A stretch of DNA of 64,000 bases, taken from positions 1 through 64,000 of the forward strand of contig NZ_JAPCHX010000007.1 of assembly GCF_026107415.2 (NCBI RefSeq), given 5' to 3'. Below, one piece after another: positions 16,763-25,849 of this stretch; within the stretch, counting starts at the first letter, position 1, and each line of letters starts with the position of its first letter. The position numbers were made by a program, and so were the translations under genes. A model generated the notes under the pieces. The model ran no database searches. It saw only the letters and a list, made by a program, of their open reading frames with translations, and was not told the origin of the DNA. Source of the stretch: Microbacterium sp. MPKO10. Lineage in GTDB: Bacteria; Actinomycetota; Actinomycetes; Actinomycetales; Microbacteriaceae.

Positions 16763-17718
16763 CTCGCACAGAACTCAAGACCCGACGCCTGACCGTGCCC
16801 GCGAAGAAGGCAAAGCGCGCAGGCGCGCAGCGGCCGATCTGGGAAGAGCAGCCGACTTTCGGCGGCAGCCTGGCAAAGAGCATCCTGATCGGCGCGATCG
16901 TCATCGCCGTTCTGCTGCCGCTGTGGATGGTGGTCATCACCAGCCTCTCTACCGAAGAGACGATCCGCCAGGCCGGTGGCCTCGTGATCATTCCTCAAGA
17001 GATCACGTTCGGCGCCTATCGGCAGGTGTTTGCCGGCGGGGTCGTGACGCGCGCGATCGGGGTGAGCCTGTTCGTCGCCATCGTCGGAACGGCCATCGCT
17101 GTTCTTGTCACGATACTGGGCGCCTACGGTCTCTCGAAACCGTCGATGGTGTTCTTCAAGCCCATTCTCTTCACAGCGCTCATCACGATGTTTTTCGGTG
17201 CCGGGATCATTCCGACTTACCTCGTCGTCAGCAGCCTCGGGCTCATCAACTCGCTCTGGGCGCTCATTCTGCCGACCGCTGTATCGGCGTTCAACGTTCT
17301 GGTGATGCGATCGTTCTTCATGGGCATCGACGCCTCAGTGCTCGAGAGCGCGCGCATCGATGGCGCAGGCGAGTGGCGAATTCTCTTCACCATGGTCGTT
17401 CCGATGTCGAAGGCGGTCATCGCGGTCGTGGCGCTCTTCTATGGCGTGGCGTTCTGGAATGCCTTCTTCAATGCCATGCTCTACATCAATGACAACAGAC
17501 TGTGGCCACTGCAGCTGGTGCTGCGTTCGTACGTGCTCCAGGGCACAGCGCAGCAGGGGAACGTGGGCGAGCAGATCGCGACGGGTGGAGCCCCTCTGGC
17601 CCCGATCGCCCTGCAGATGGCGCTCGTGGTGATTGCGATGCTGCCGATTCTCGTCGCCTACCCCTTCGTGCAGCGACACCTGAAGAACGGTGTCATGATC
17701 GGTGCGGTCAAGGGGTAG
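16759..17718 (+). CDS. ABC sugar transporter permease, LplC/YtcP type
   Basis: A 319-residue partner permease overlapping the first by four bases. The EAA loop is ESARIDGAGEWRIL. MFFGAGIIPTYLVVSSLGLINS and the C-terminal end HLKNGVMIGAVKG are diagnostic of the YtcP/LplC group. Six helices are expected. It should form the membrane channel with the preceding permease and an ATPase encoded elsewhere. Confidence 0.9.
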   Translation: MTRTELKTRRLTVPAKKAKRAGAQRPIWEEQPTFGGSLAKSILIGAIVIAVLLPLWMVVITSLSTEETIRQAGGLVIIPQEITFGAYRQVFAGGVVTRAIGVSLFVAIVGTAIAVLVTILGAYGLSKPSMVFFKPILFTALITMFFGAGIIPTYLVVSSLGLINSLWALILPTAVSAFNVLVMRSFFMGIDASVLESARIDGAGEWRILFTMVVPMSKAVIAVVALFYGVAFWNAFFNAMLYINDNRLWPLQLVLRSYVLQGTAQQGNVGEQIATGGAPLAPIALQMALVVIAMLPILVAYPFVQRHLKNGVMIGAVKG

Positions 17719-17782
17719 CGACCGGGCGAGAAATCTGGGCGCTGGGCGTTTGATTCGAATGCCGGTGAATGACGCTGGGGCT

Positions 17783-17847
17783 GGATGCTGATGCCGGATG
17801 TCAGTGACGGATGCTAACGCGGGATGTCAGTTCCGGATGCCGGGCGC
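17783..17847 (+). repeat. 13-bp tandem repeat, five units starting GGATG
   Basis: GGATG occurs at 17783, 17796, 17809, 17822 and 17835, exactly 13 bases apart. Units alternate between a GGATGCT type and a GGATGTCAGT type, so the real period is 26 bases repeated twice, with a fifth partial match. It is noncoding, between the ABC permease stop at 17718 and the convergent SDR gene ending at 17959. No clear terminator is visible in this gap. Confidence 0.7.
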
Positions 17848-17958
17848 TGCACGTCCGGTATGGGTTCCTCCGCCACGCGTCATGCCGGATCTCACGCGAC
17901 GATTCCGCGCCGCGCGTCTCGCACCTGCGTCGGCACGACATCGCTGCCGTGAGCAGTG

Positions 17959-18792
17959 TTACGCATTTCGCCAGCCGTACTGCGGCGCGAAGCCCAGGAG
18001 GCGCTTGGCTTTCTCGTTCGAGAACAGCGTCTCGTGCTCGCCCAACTTGCGTGTGACCGTGCTGCCGGGGTGGAATCGTTCGACGAGGTCGGCGGTCGGC
18101 GTTGACATGACAGTGTCGTCAGCCGCGAGAATGAAGCGTTCATACCCCGGCACTCGGTACTCTGCCGCGAGGACGACGCCTTGGCCGGCATCGCGAACAT
18201 CCGTGTAGCTCCAGAGGTTGTACCCGCGCCCGCGAGCATCCTGCTCGTAGCTCGCGAAGTTCTCATACATCTCGGGCAGCACGATCGTCGTCAGCATCAT
18301 CGCGCTGATGCTGAGCGCAGGATCGTCTGCGGCCATGTGCTGAGCGATCTGCTCCTCGAGGTACTTGACCATTCCGTAATCGTGACCCGTACGATACGTT
18401 GCGGGCGAGGTCTCGACAATGGGCAGCTCGGCGGGAGACTCGGAGAACGGAAGCCCGAGAATCGTCTCACTCGACGCGAAGACGATCTTCGAGACACCGG
18501 CGCGCTGCGCAGCGCTGAGCACGTTGTACGAGGTCAGCATGTTGTTTCGGAAGAGCAGGTTGCCCGCCACTTTCGTGCGGCCGGGCATTCCGGCGAGATG
18601 GATGACCGCATCAAATCGGCCCTCGCGGATGATCTTATCGACGCTGTCGAACTCGGTCAGATCGATGATCGCCGACGCCGGGCCTTCGTCGCCGACGCGA
18701 TCGATCACCGTCACATCATGGCCTCGCGTGCGAGCATATGCTGTGGCTTCGCTGCCGAGGCGACCGTTGCCGCCTGTGATTGCGATTCTCAT
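17959..18792 (-). CDS. NAD-dependent epimerase/dehydratase family (extended SDR), uronate-dehydrogenase-like
   Basis: A 277-residue Rossmann enzyme. The NAD motif is TGGNGRLG at about residues 6-13, FASSET holds the catalytic Ser region, and YGMVK is the Tyr-x-x-x-Lys pair. Size and layout suit hexuronate dehydrogenases or related sugar oxidoreductases as well as epimerases. I use the second ATG (18792) because AAGGA abuts the first one too closely. The gene lies between two halves of an ABC uptake system and is read from a promoter carrying operator site 3. Confidence 0.7.
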   Translation of the reverse strand: MRIAITGGNGRLGSEATAYARTRGHDVTVIDRVGDEGPASAIIDLTEFDSVDKIIREGRFDAVIHLAGMPGRTKVAGNLLFRNNMLTSYNVLSAAQRAGVSKIVFASSETILGLPFSESPAELPIVETSPATYRTGHDYGMVKYLEEQIAQHMAADDPALSISAMMLTTIVLPEMYENFASYEQDARGRGYNLWSYTDVRDAGQGVVLAAEYRVPGYERFILAADDTVMSTPTADLVERFHPGSTVTRKLGEHETLFSNEKAKRLLGFAPQYGWRNA

Positions 18793-18820
18793 GGGCATCC
18801 TTCGAATTGCGCTGAAATCT

Positions 18821-18836
18821 AGTATATCGAGTTACT
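18821..18836. promoter_or_regulatory. Candidate shared LacI operator, site 3
   Basis: AGTATATCGAGTTACT, the most symmetrical copy of the element (AGTA at one end, TACT at the other, TCGA near the centre). It lies 28 bases upstream of the minus-strand SDR start. Confidence 0.55.
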
Positions 18837-18887
18837 AAAACGTGATCTCGAGTATTTCCTGTCATGCTAACGTATGTCACGGTAGTT

Positions 18888-18903
18888 GATATATCGAAAT
18901 ACT
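18888..18903. promoter_or_regulatory. Candidate shared LacI operator, site 4
   Basis: GATATATCGAAATACT, identical over 16 bases to site 2 at 15618. Its AATACT end probably doubles as the -10 of the promoter for the binding-protein gene at 18965; the -35 is poor. Confidence 0.6.
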
Positions 18904-18964
18904 ACGAGGGTTTGAGAAGAGTGACGACCCAGAAGAAGAGCAGAAGTTCACAAGGGAGTGGGAC

Positions 18965-20611
18965 ATGGCAGTGAAATCGAGCGTCGGCAGCGGAACGGGT
19001 GCTGCGTTCTCCAGACGCGGCTTCCTCGTCGGCGGCGCGATTGCGACATTCGGCACCTTCGCACTGGCCGGATGCTCGGCAGGGGGTGCATCCGGCAGCG
19101 GAGCGGGAATCGATCTGGGGGCCGTCCTCCCTGACTACATCCCCGTCGAATACGTCAAGGCGAAGTATCCGTCTGTCGACAACTCAACACCGATCTATAC
19201 CGAGGTGCCAGACGAGTATGTGCAATCGGTTAAGACCCCGCCGGGATCGGGCTCGACGATCAACGCAATGGTTCCGATCTATTCCGCTGTTCCGCCCGGG
19301 CTGCCGGAGAACAACTACTTTGTCGCGCTGAACGAGGCGCTCGGCTCGAAGGTGGTGATCAACGCCGTCGAGGGAAGTTCGTACGGAGAGAAGCTGCAGG
19401 CTGTGCTCGCCTCGCCGAAGGACGTGGCCGACTGGGTCGTCGTGCCGAGCTCGACGATTCCGGCTCGGTTCGACGAGGCGGTCGAAGCCGTCTTCGCCGA
19501 CCTCACGCCATTCCTCGCGGGCGACAAGGTTAAGAAGTATCCGAACCTTGCGAACATCACGACGGACACGTGGAAGTACTGCGTATACAACGGCAAGCTC
19601 ATGGGGCTGCCGAATCCACAGGAGGCCATCGGCTCGTGGATCTTCTATCGCTACGATGTGCTCGAAGAGGTCGGCGTTGAGCCGCCGACGAACGGCGACG
19701 AGTTCAAGAAGTTTGCGAAGGCGCTGACCGACGAGAGCAAAGGCCGTTGGGGAATCGATGACATCTTCCTCGGCGGAATCGACAATATGTTCCGCGTGCC
19801 GGCAACGTGGCGCCTTGATGGCGGAAAGCTCGTGCACCGTTTTGAAACCGACGAGTATCGCGAGGCGCTGCTCTTCAACCGCGACCTGTTCGATGCGGGC
19901 GTCGTGCATCCCGACGCCGTCGCCGGAACAGGGAGCTACAAGACCCGGTTCGAGGCGGCGCAGGTTGCGACGATGGTGGACAGCTTCGGCGGGTGGCGGG
20001 GCAGCATGCGCCGTGTCGCACCGCAGATTCCCGGGTATGACCAGCGCCCGGCGATGCCGTTCGCCGCTGATGGCGGAGACCCGTACCTTCCCCGCCCGGA
20101 TGCCGTGAACATGACGTCGTTCATCAAGCAGGCGGATGACGAGAAGATCGAAGAGATTCTGGGCCTCGCCAACCTGCTCGCCGCGCCGTTCGGCACGACC
20201 GAGTACCGCCTGGTCAATTACGGCGTCGAGGGCGTTGACTGGGAGCTGAACGACGACGGCACCGAGGGGTCGACCGAGCTGGGCACGAAAGAGGTGGTTG
20301 CCACCTACAAGTTCCTGACGGGGCCGAACGTCGTCGACGCGGTGCTCTCGAATCCTGACGTCGGAGAGATGACGCACGCCTTCATGGAGGAGGCGACGAA
20401 GTACCTCGTTGAGGATCCGTTCTGGGGGAACCGCATCATCGAACCGGCTCGATTCGCATCGCTCGAGCAGCCCTTTGAAGATCTGGAGGCCGACGTCGCC
20501 CGTGGGCGCGCCGACGAAGACGACATCGAGGCGGCGATCGCCAGCTGGAAGTCGTCTGGAGGCGACGATCTGCGCGCGTTCTACCAAGAGAAGCTCGACG
20601 AACTGGGGTGA
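18965..20611 (+). CDS. ABC sugar transporter binding protein, Tat-type lipoprotein (LplA-like)
   Basis: A 548-residue extracellular solute-binding protein. The N-terminus carries a twin-arginine motif (SRRGFLVGG, about 16-24), a hydrophobic stretch, and a lipobox LAGC, so it should be exported folded and anchored by lipid outside the membrane. The body resembles the large LplA/YtcQ oligosaccharide-binding group. It shares its length and segments such as KYPNLANI and DLEADVARGR-type ends with the second binding protein at 27141. GGGAG precedes the ATG. It probably serves the permeases at 15743-17718. The ligand is unknown. Confidence 0.85.
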   Translation: MAVKSSVGSGTGAAFSRRGFLVGGAIATFGTFALAGCSAGGASGSGAGIDLGAVLPDYIPVEYVKAKYPSVDNSTPIYTEVPDEYVQSVKTPPGSGSTINAMVPIYSAVPPGLPENNYFVALNEALGSKVVINAVEGSSYGEKLQAVLASPKDVADWVVVPSSTIPARFDEAVEAVFADLTPFLAGDKVKKYPNLANITTDTWKYCVYNGKLMGLPNPQEAIGSWIFYRYDVLEEVGVEPPTNGDEFKKFAKALTDESKGRWGIDDIFLGGIDNMFRVPATWRLDGGKLVHRFETDEYREALLFNRDLFDAGVVHPDAVAGTGSYKTRFEAAQVATMVDSFGGWRGSMRRVAPQIPGYDQRPAMPFAADGGDPYLPRPDAVNMTSFIKQADDEKIEEILGLANLLAAPFGTTEYRLVNYGVEGVDWELNDDGTEGSTELGTKEVVATYKFLTGPNVVDAVLSNPDVGEMTHAFMEEATKYLVEDPFWGNRIIEPARFASLEQPFEDLEADVARGRADEDDIEAAIASWKSSGGDDLRAFYQEKLDELG

Positions 20612-20771
20612 CCGCATAAGGTTAAGGCCTCGCTGACGGGCTGTGCCTCGTCGGCGGGGCCGAACCGCAGAAGCAGAGGGTCGGTGACTACGATATGACT
20701 GACGAATCGTGGTTCACCGCGCGCCGGGATTCGGCAATCTACATCGCACGCAGATTTGAGGCAGACCGCAC

Positions 20772-21836
20772 GTGACGGAGCACGAAGGAACATCCCACAG
20801 GGAGGCAGCTCGGCCGACGATCGCAGACGTTGCCCAGCTCGCCGGTGTCTCTCGTTCAGCGGTGTCGCAGGTGTTCAACGGCCGAGGCGCAATTTCTGAG
20901 CCGACACGAGAGCGGATTCGGGATGCCGCGAAGAAGCTCAACTGGTCACCGAGTGCGACGGCCGTTGCGCTGCGGCGGGCTCGCGCTCAGACGCTCGGCC
21001 TCGTGCTGCACAGCTCGAACCCGGCAGCGATGTCTGACATCGGCGGCAGCAGCGCGTCTCTCATCGCGGGCATCGAATCGGTGCTCAGCCCCCGCGACTA
21101 CGGTCTGCTTCTCTATATCTTCAGCACGAACTCGGAAGAGGAGCTCAACGCCTATCGGCGCCTCGCCGATGCGCGGCGTGTTGACGGAGTCTTCCTGACG
21201 GATAGCCGCATCGGTGACACGCGATTCGATCTCGTTCGGTCGCTCGGGCTTCCCGCGGTGCTCGTCGGGACCCCGTGGACCGATGATCCGATCCCTCACC
21301 TCGACGTTGACGATGCGGGGTCGGGTATCGAGAGCGTTGTCAGCCATCTCGTGGGGCTCGGCCATTCGAAGATCGCCTACATCGGCGGGCCGAATGACCG
21401 CGTGCAGCCGATTCTGCGCAGAAGCGCCTTCGAGCGAGCGCTCTCGAGTGCCGGCCTCGTCTCGCTCGGCACCATCGCCACGGACTACTCGGCTGGCGCG
21501 GCATCCGAACACACGACGCGTCTGCTGACGCAGGCAACGCGCCCCACCGCAATCGTCTACGGCTCAGACGGAATGGCGCTCGCCGGCATCAAAGCGGCGC
21601 GCAGGCACGGGCTCTCGGTTCCCGAGGATCTCTCTGTCGTCGGCTACGACGGGCTCGCGCTCGGGGAGTGGGTCGAGCCCGAGCTGACAACCGTGCGCAG
21701 AGATGCGACGCAGCGCGGGCGCGCCGCCGCGACAACGCTCTTGCAGATGCTCGGCGAAGAGGTCGATGAGATTCCGGCGATCGGCGCCGCCGAGCTCGTC
21801 GTGCGGGGTTCCACGGGTTCCGCGCCCGCCAACTGA
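20772..21836 (+). CDS. LacI-family transcriptional regulator
   Basis: A 354-residue repressor with the N-terminal LacI helix-turn-helix (TIADVAQLAGVSRSAVSQVF) and hinge, then the periplasmic-binding-protein-like effector domain (about 75-340). It starts with GTG, with GAGG 11 bases upstream. It is a close paralogue of the LacI gene at 32765-33835: both have NW[ST]PSAT in the hinge and similar effector pockets. It is the leading candidate to bind the 16-bp operators in this region; the effector would be an intermediate of the glycan pathway. Confidence 0.85.
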   Translation: MTEHEGTSHREAARPTIADVAQLAGVSRSAVSQVFNGRGAISEPTRERIRDAAKKLNWSPSATAVALRRARAQTLGLVLHSSNPAAMSDIGGSSASLIAGIESVLSPRDYGLLLYIFSTNSEEELNAYRRLADARRVDGVFLTDSRIGDTRFDLVRSLGLPAVLVGTPWTDDPIPHLDVDDAGSGIESVVSHLVGLGHSKIAYIGGPNDRVQPILRRSAFERALSSAGLVSLGTIATDYSAGAASEHTTRLLTQATRPTAIVYGSDGMALAGIKAARRHGLSVPEDLSVVGYDGLALGEWVEPELTTVRRDATQRGRAAATTLLQMLGEEVDEIPAIGAAELVVRGSTGSAPAN

Positions 21837-21877
21837 CCGGTTTGCCTCGCCGATCGGCGCACCGTCTTCGTCAATAA

Positions 21878-21893
21878 GGTGAATCGAAATACC
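21878..21893. promoter_or_regulatory. Candidate shared LacI operator, site 5
   Basis: GGTGAATCGAAATACC, upstream of the reductase-GHL6 operon that starts at 21994. A second copy lies 56 bases downstream. Confidence 0.5.
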
Positions 21894-21933
21894 ACTTTGG
21901 TCATTTGAGCCGGTAGAGTGATTTCTGCGACCT

Positions 21934-21949
21934 AATATATCGTTGTACC
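21934..21949. promoter_or_regulatory. Candidate shared LacI operator, site 6
   Basis: AATATATCGTTGTACC, the second operator-like element before the gene at 21994. Paired sites could allow cooperative or looped repression. Confidence 0.4.
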
Positions 21950-21993
21950 TGACGCCGTCAGGGGTAATTCACGCACAAGGGAGTTCTCGAGCT

Positions 21994-22878
21994 ATGGCAA
22001 CCATCGGATTCATCGGACTCGGAGTGATGGGGCGTCCGATGGCGGCCAACCTGGTCACAGCGGGCCACGCCGTCACCGGGTTCAGCCGTTCGACGGCGAC
22101 GCGCGAGGCGGCGACGGCAGCGGGCATCCCGCTTGCCGAATCGATGGCGGATGCTGTCGCTGGGGCAGACGTCGTGATCACGATGCTTCCCGATTCACCA
22201 GATGTCGAAGCCGTCGCACTGGGCGACGGCGGTGTTCTCGCGACCATCGCGGAGGGCGCGACCTACATCGACATGAGCACGATCAGCCCCAACGTCTCGC
22301 GGCGCATTGCCGAGAAGTTCGCTGCGGCGGGCCACCCCGTGCTGGACGCCCCGGTGTCCGGCGGTGAAGCGGGTGCGATCGAAGGAGTGCTCTCGATCAT
22401 GATCGGCGGCGACGCCGCAACGATCGAGGCCCAGCGTTCTGTGCTCGAGGCAATGGGCTCCACCATCACGCACGTCGGCGACGCCGGCAGCGGTCAGGTC
22501 ATCAAAGCGGCGAACCAGCTTGTCGTCGCGACGCACCTGCAGGCACTCGCCGAAGTGATCGCCTTTCTCGAGGCGCAGGGCGCCGATGCTCGCGCAGGGC
22601 TCGACGCCATCGCCAAGGGTCTCGGGGGCAGCACGGTCATCGACCGCAAGACGGCGTCGGTGCTCGCAGGAGAATTCGGGCCCGGCTTCCGTGCCGAGCT
22701 GCACGACAAAGACCTGCGCATCGTGATGGACGCCGCGCAGTCATCGGGAGCAGTTCTTCCGGTCACGAGCGCAGTCGCGCAATTCATGCGCTCGCTCGTC
22801 GCGACTGGGCGAGGCGGCCTCGACCACTCCGCGCTCGTGGTGCTTGCGCGCGAGCTCAACGGGGCGGCGGCATCATGA
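21994..22878 (+). CDS. 3-hydroxyisobutyrate dehydrogenase-family reductase (tartronate semialdehyde reductase-like)
   Basis: A 294-residue beta-hydroxyacid dehydrogenase. It has the N-terminal NAD(P) motif GFIGLGVMGRPMA, substrate-binding APVSGGEAGA, and the catalytic Lys in GQVIKAANQ, as in GarR and related tartronate semialdehyde reductases. ATG at 21994 is chosen because AAGGGAG lies about ten bases upstream. It overlaps the following GHL6 gene by four bases, so the two are cotranscribed. Reduction of tartronate semialdehyde to glycerate would suit a uronate/aldarate route encoded across this region. Confidence 0.8.
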   Translation: MATIGFIGLGVMGRPMAANLVTAGHAVTGFSRSTATREAATAAGIPLAESMADAVAGADVVITMLPDSPDVEAVALGDGGVLATIAEGATYIDMSTISPNVSRRIAEKFAAAGHPVLDAPVSGGEAGAIEGVLSIMIGGDAATIEAQRSVLEAMGSTITHVGDAGSGQVIKAANQLVVATHLQALAEVIAFLEAQGADARAGLDAIAKGLGGSTVIDRKTASVLAGEFGPGFRAELHDKDLRIVMDAAQSSGAVLPVTSAVAQFMRSLVATGRGGLDHSALVVLARELNGAAAS

Positions 22879-24977
22879 CCGTCACCACAGGGCACTCGCT
22901 CGTTGACGACACAGACCCAGAGAGCACGCGCGGTGCGGAGCGCCAGGTTGCTCGCGAGGGGTGGTGGAACAACGCCTTCGGGGTCTTCCAGACGAACCTG
23001 CGCGAGGTCGATGTCACGCTCGATGTTGAGGCAACACTCGATGACATCGAAGCGCATGGAGCGACCGTTTGGCTCTTGAATGTTGGCGGCATCCTCGCGC
23101 ACCATCCCACAGATCTCGATTTCCAGCCGAGAAACCCCGAGCTCCGCAACCGACCGGGTGGCGACCTCGTGGGTGACGCGGTCGCGGCCGCGCGCCGGCG
23201 GGGTATCCGGCTGCTCGCTCGCATGGACTTCTCGAAGATCACAGCTGAGGTCGCGAACAAGCATCCTGATTGGGCGTATCGGTCGCGGACCGGAGGCCTT
23301 CAGATATACGAGGGGCTGGTGAGCGTCTGCCCCAGCGGCCGCTACTATCAGGAGCGCATGTTCGAGATCGTTGACGAGGTCATCGATCGGTACAACGTCG
23401 ACGGATTCTTCTTCAACTGGTTCGGATTCAACGAAGTCGATTACGGCAGAACGCTCCACGGCGTCTGCCACTGCGATTCCTGCCGCAGTGCATTCACCGC
23501 CGAATCGGGGCTCGACCTGCCGGCCGACGCTGATCACCCGAACTACGTGGCATGGAAGCAGTTTGCGCGGCGGACGATCGACGAGTTGACCGCCCGCATC
23601 AGTGCGCACATCGCAACGCGAAGCCCGGGCGCCGCTCTCATTCTGGGGCGTTCGGCAGACATCCTCTTCTACGAGGCGAACAACGCGGTCGGGCGCCCGC
23701 TGTGGCCTCACGCGACGAGTGAGGCCGTCAGCGCGTCTCGAGTCACTCAGCCTGAGAAGCCCGCGCTCGTCAACGCCGTCGCGTTTCTCGACATGCCCTA
23801 TCGCCTCTCTGACGAACAGCCAGAGATGCTCGGGCAATACCTCGTGCAGGCAATCGCGCGCGGAGCAAACCCGTCGACGTACATTATGGGGGCGACGCGC
23901 GGCATCCTCTACGACGGGCTTGAAACGGCAGCGATCCCCACGCGCACCGTGACCAAGAATCCAGACGTCTACTCCGGTCTGAGCCCCTGTTCGCCTGTCG
24001 CGCTCGTTCAACCGGATGGGCTGCGTGTCGAACCGGGGCGCCACGCTCAAGCACGCGCGGAGTTCACCGGCTGGTATGTTTCGCTTCAAGAAGCGCACGT
24101 ACCGTTCGACGTGTTGCCCGCAGATGCCATCACCCCGAAGGCACTTGCGGCATTCGAGGCTGTCGTGATGCCCGATATCGTGTCGCTCGAGCCGGCGCAG
24201 GATGCCGCGATCGACGCATATGTCGCGGCTGGAGGCCACGTCGTTACGTCGGCGGGAACCGGCCTCGAATACGCGACGATTGAGCGCGATGCGGCTGCGT
24301 CGTGGCTGCCCGCAGAATATGTGACGAGCGTTGAGACGGCGGATGCTGAGCTCATGTCGTCATACGTGAAGCTTGACGATCTTGATCACGTGGAAGGGGC
24401 ATCGCTCATCCCGCGGCACGGACGCGCCTACCGTGTGGCGTGGCGAGATGGCGTCGAGTCGACGTTCACGCTTATTGAGCGCGCTCCTTTCGGGCCGCCC
24501 GAGAAGGCGTACGGGCACGTGCTCGGCTCAGAGAGCGCGGCAGCACGGCGCCCAATCGGCACGGGCGCGGTCACTCAGTTCACGTGGACGATCGGAACGA
24601 CGTATGGCGCCTTCGGGCTCACGCGAATTCGCGACGCGGCCGTCGGAGTCGTACGCGATGCGCTCAGCACCACGATGATCGAAGTGGATGGGCCTGAGTA
24701 CCTGGAAGTTGTACTCGGTCGTTCTGCAGCGGGGCTCGTCATTCACCTCATCAATCACAGTGGGCAACGCCGAAACTCATACGGTCCGGCTGCGCCGATC
24801 CGCGATGTGCGACTGCGCGTTCCCGGGGGCGGTTCCGAGGCCGAGGTGCGGTCGCTCGTCGAGCCAGCCGGCCTGACAGTTGAACACGACGGTGACGACG
24901 TGGTGCTCAACATTCACGCTGTCGATGCATTCGACGTTGTCGTTGTCGGTTCCCCGGCTGCGCGACGGACGACGTGA
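22875..24977 (+). CDS. Putative glycoside hydrolase, GHL6/beta-galactosidase-trimerisation type, copy 1
   Basis: A 700-residue cytoplasmic protein without signal peptide. Residues to about 370 look like a TIM-barrel glycosidase domain with the Cys motif CHCDSC following VDGFFFNWFGF. The middle part (YVSLQEAHVPFDVLP, then VVMPDIVSLEPAQD, AAGGHVVTSAGTG) resembles the flavodoxin-like trimerisation domain of GH42 enzymes, and a beta-rich C-terminal domain follows. Two relatives lie at 34746 and 42944. The catalytic residues cannot be assigned with confidence. It probably cleaves an imported oligosaccharide or unusual glycoside. Confidence 0.7.
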   Translation: MTVTTGHSLVDDTDPESTRGAERQVAREGWWNNAFGVFQTNLREVDVTLDVEATLDDIEAHGATVWLLNVGGILAHHPTDLDFQPRNPELRNRPGGDLVGDAVAAARRRGIRLLARMDFSKITAEVANKHPDWAYRSRTGGLQIYEGLVSVCPSGRYYQERMFEIVDEVIDRYNVDGFFFNWFGFNEVDYGRTLHGVCHCDSCRSAFTAESGLDLPADADHPNYVAWKQFARRTIDELTARISAHIATRSPGAALILGRSADILFYEANNAVGRPLWPHATSEAVSASRVTQPEKPALVNAVAFLDMPYRLSDEQPEMLGQYLVQAIARGANPSTYIMGATRGILYDGLETAAIPTRTVTKNPDVYSGLSPCSPVALVQPDGLRVEPGRHAQARAEFTGWYVSLQEAHVPFDVLPADAITPKALAAFEAVVMPDIVSLEPAQDAAIDAYVAAGGHVVTSAGTGLEYATIERDAAASWLPAEYVTSVETADAELMSSYVKLDDLDHVEGASLIPRHGRAYRVAWRDGVESTFTLIERAPFGPPEKAYGHVLGSESAAARRPIGTGAVTQFTWTIGTTYGAFGLTRIRDAAVGVVRDALSTTMIEVDGPEYLEVVLGRSAAGLVIHLINHSGQRRNSYGPAAPIRDVRLRVPGGGSEAEVRSLVEPAGLTVEHDGDDVVLNIHAVDAFDVVVVGSPAARRTT

Positions 24978-25046
24978 GACCGGCTGCATCGTGAATGGGC
25001 AGCGCACGCTGACGTGACAAGCTGTGAAGCGTGAGGTTCGAGCGGC

Positions 25047-25703
25047 CTATACCCTGCGCACATAATCAGCTTGAGCTCGCGACAGGTGCGCGGCAATGGC
25101 AGCTTCAGCGGCTTCAGGGTCGCCGGCGTGAATCGCGTCGAGGATAGCCATGTGCTCAGTGTGGCTTCGGTGCGCTCCGTCAGGATTCTTGCGCTGAACC
25201 TGAACCATGGCGATGTGCGCCCGCCCCATGATCATCGCGTAAATGTCTGTCAGGGTCTGGATGCCTGTGGATTCGACGAGAGCGGTGTGGAACGCAACAT
25301 CGGCGGTCGCGACAGCATCCCGATCTCCTGCTGTAGCTGCGCGCACAAGATCGGCTTCAGCGGATTCGATCGCCTGCAGGGCGTCGGGCTGCACCTGCTT
25401 GAGGGCTATCCGGCTGGCTGCCGCACTCTCGATGATGCGTCGCGTCTCGTAGAGGTCGATGACGTCTTCAGGCGCCATCGACGGCACGCGAGCCGAACGG
25501 TGAGCCTCGCGTTCGAGGAAACCGGCCGTGACTAAGCGTTCGACAGCCGCCTTTGCGGTGGAGCGCGCAACGCCGAAGTCTTCGGAGACACGGAGCTCAG
25601 TGATGGCTGAGCCAGGTTCGTAGTCGGCGTTGATGATCGCGCGACGCAATGATTCAGATACCGCATCGACGAGCGACACGGTACGCACAGAGAGTGCGGG
25701 CAT
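25047..25703 (-). CDS. GntR/FadR-family (FCD) transcriptional regulator
   Basis: A 218-residue regulator with an N-terminal winged helix (VSESLRRAIINADYEPG through VARSTAKAAVERLVTAG) and an alpha-helical FCD effector domain (about 80-215). Metal-site positions typical of FCD domains can be seen (D in ATADVAFHTALV and H in EHMAILDAI, H in AAHLSRAQ). ATG at 25703 has GGAGG five bases upstream, which beats the longer reading. It is divergent from the aldo/keto reductase at 25850 and probably controls it through the TTGTCAGACAA palindrome between them. Confidence 0.85.
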   Translation of the reverse strand: MPALSVRTVSLVDAVSESLRRAIINADYEPGSAITELRVSEDFGVARSTAKAAVERLVTAGFLEREAHRSARVPSMAPEDVIDLYETRRIIESAAASRIALKQVQPDALQAIESAEADLVRAATAGDRDAVATADVAFHTALVESTGIQTLTDIYAMIMGRAHIAMVQVQRKNPDGAHRSHTEHMAILDAIHAGDPEAAEAAIAAHLSRAQADYVRRV

Positions 25704-25748
25704 GGTCACCTCCAAGTGGTGTTTCCACAATACATCGTCGTTTAACTA

Positions 25749-25759
25749 TTGTCAGACAA
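25749..25759. promoter_or_regulatory. FadR/GntR-type operator palindrome
   Basis: TTGTCAGACAA is a near-perfect palindrome of the TTGTNNGACAA kind bound by FadR-type GntR regulators. It lies 45 bases upstream of the GntR gene and 90 upstream of the aldo/keto reductase. Two ACATGTC direct repeats (25764-25770, 25781-25787) sit next to it. Confidence 0.55.
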
Positions 25760-25849
25760 GTTTACATGTCCTAGGATGAGACATGTCGTGAGGATGCGAC
25801 AGGGAAGGAACTGACCTATGCATAGCCATGACCGAAACGGTGTTCTCTC

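Noticed and set aside
17783-17847. CRISPR array reading of the GGATG repeats
   Set aside because: Units are only 13 bases, there are no spacers and no cas genes nearby.
19184-20617. 477-codon minus-strand frame opposite the first binding-protein gene
   Set aside because: Antisense shadow: no family match, while the plus strand encodes a clear Tat lipoprotein.
20612-20771. Terminator between the first binding protein and LacI
   Set aside because: GGTT...GGCC and GGCC...AACC words can pair, but the loop is long and imperfect and no T-run follows.
22494-24239. 581-codon minus-strand frame opposite the first GHL6 gene
   Set aside because: Antisense shadow spanning two real genes, with no recognisable domain.
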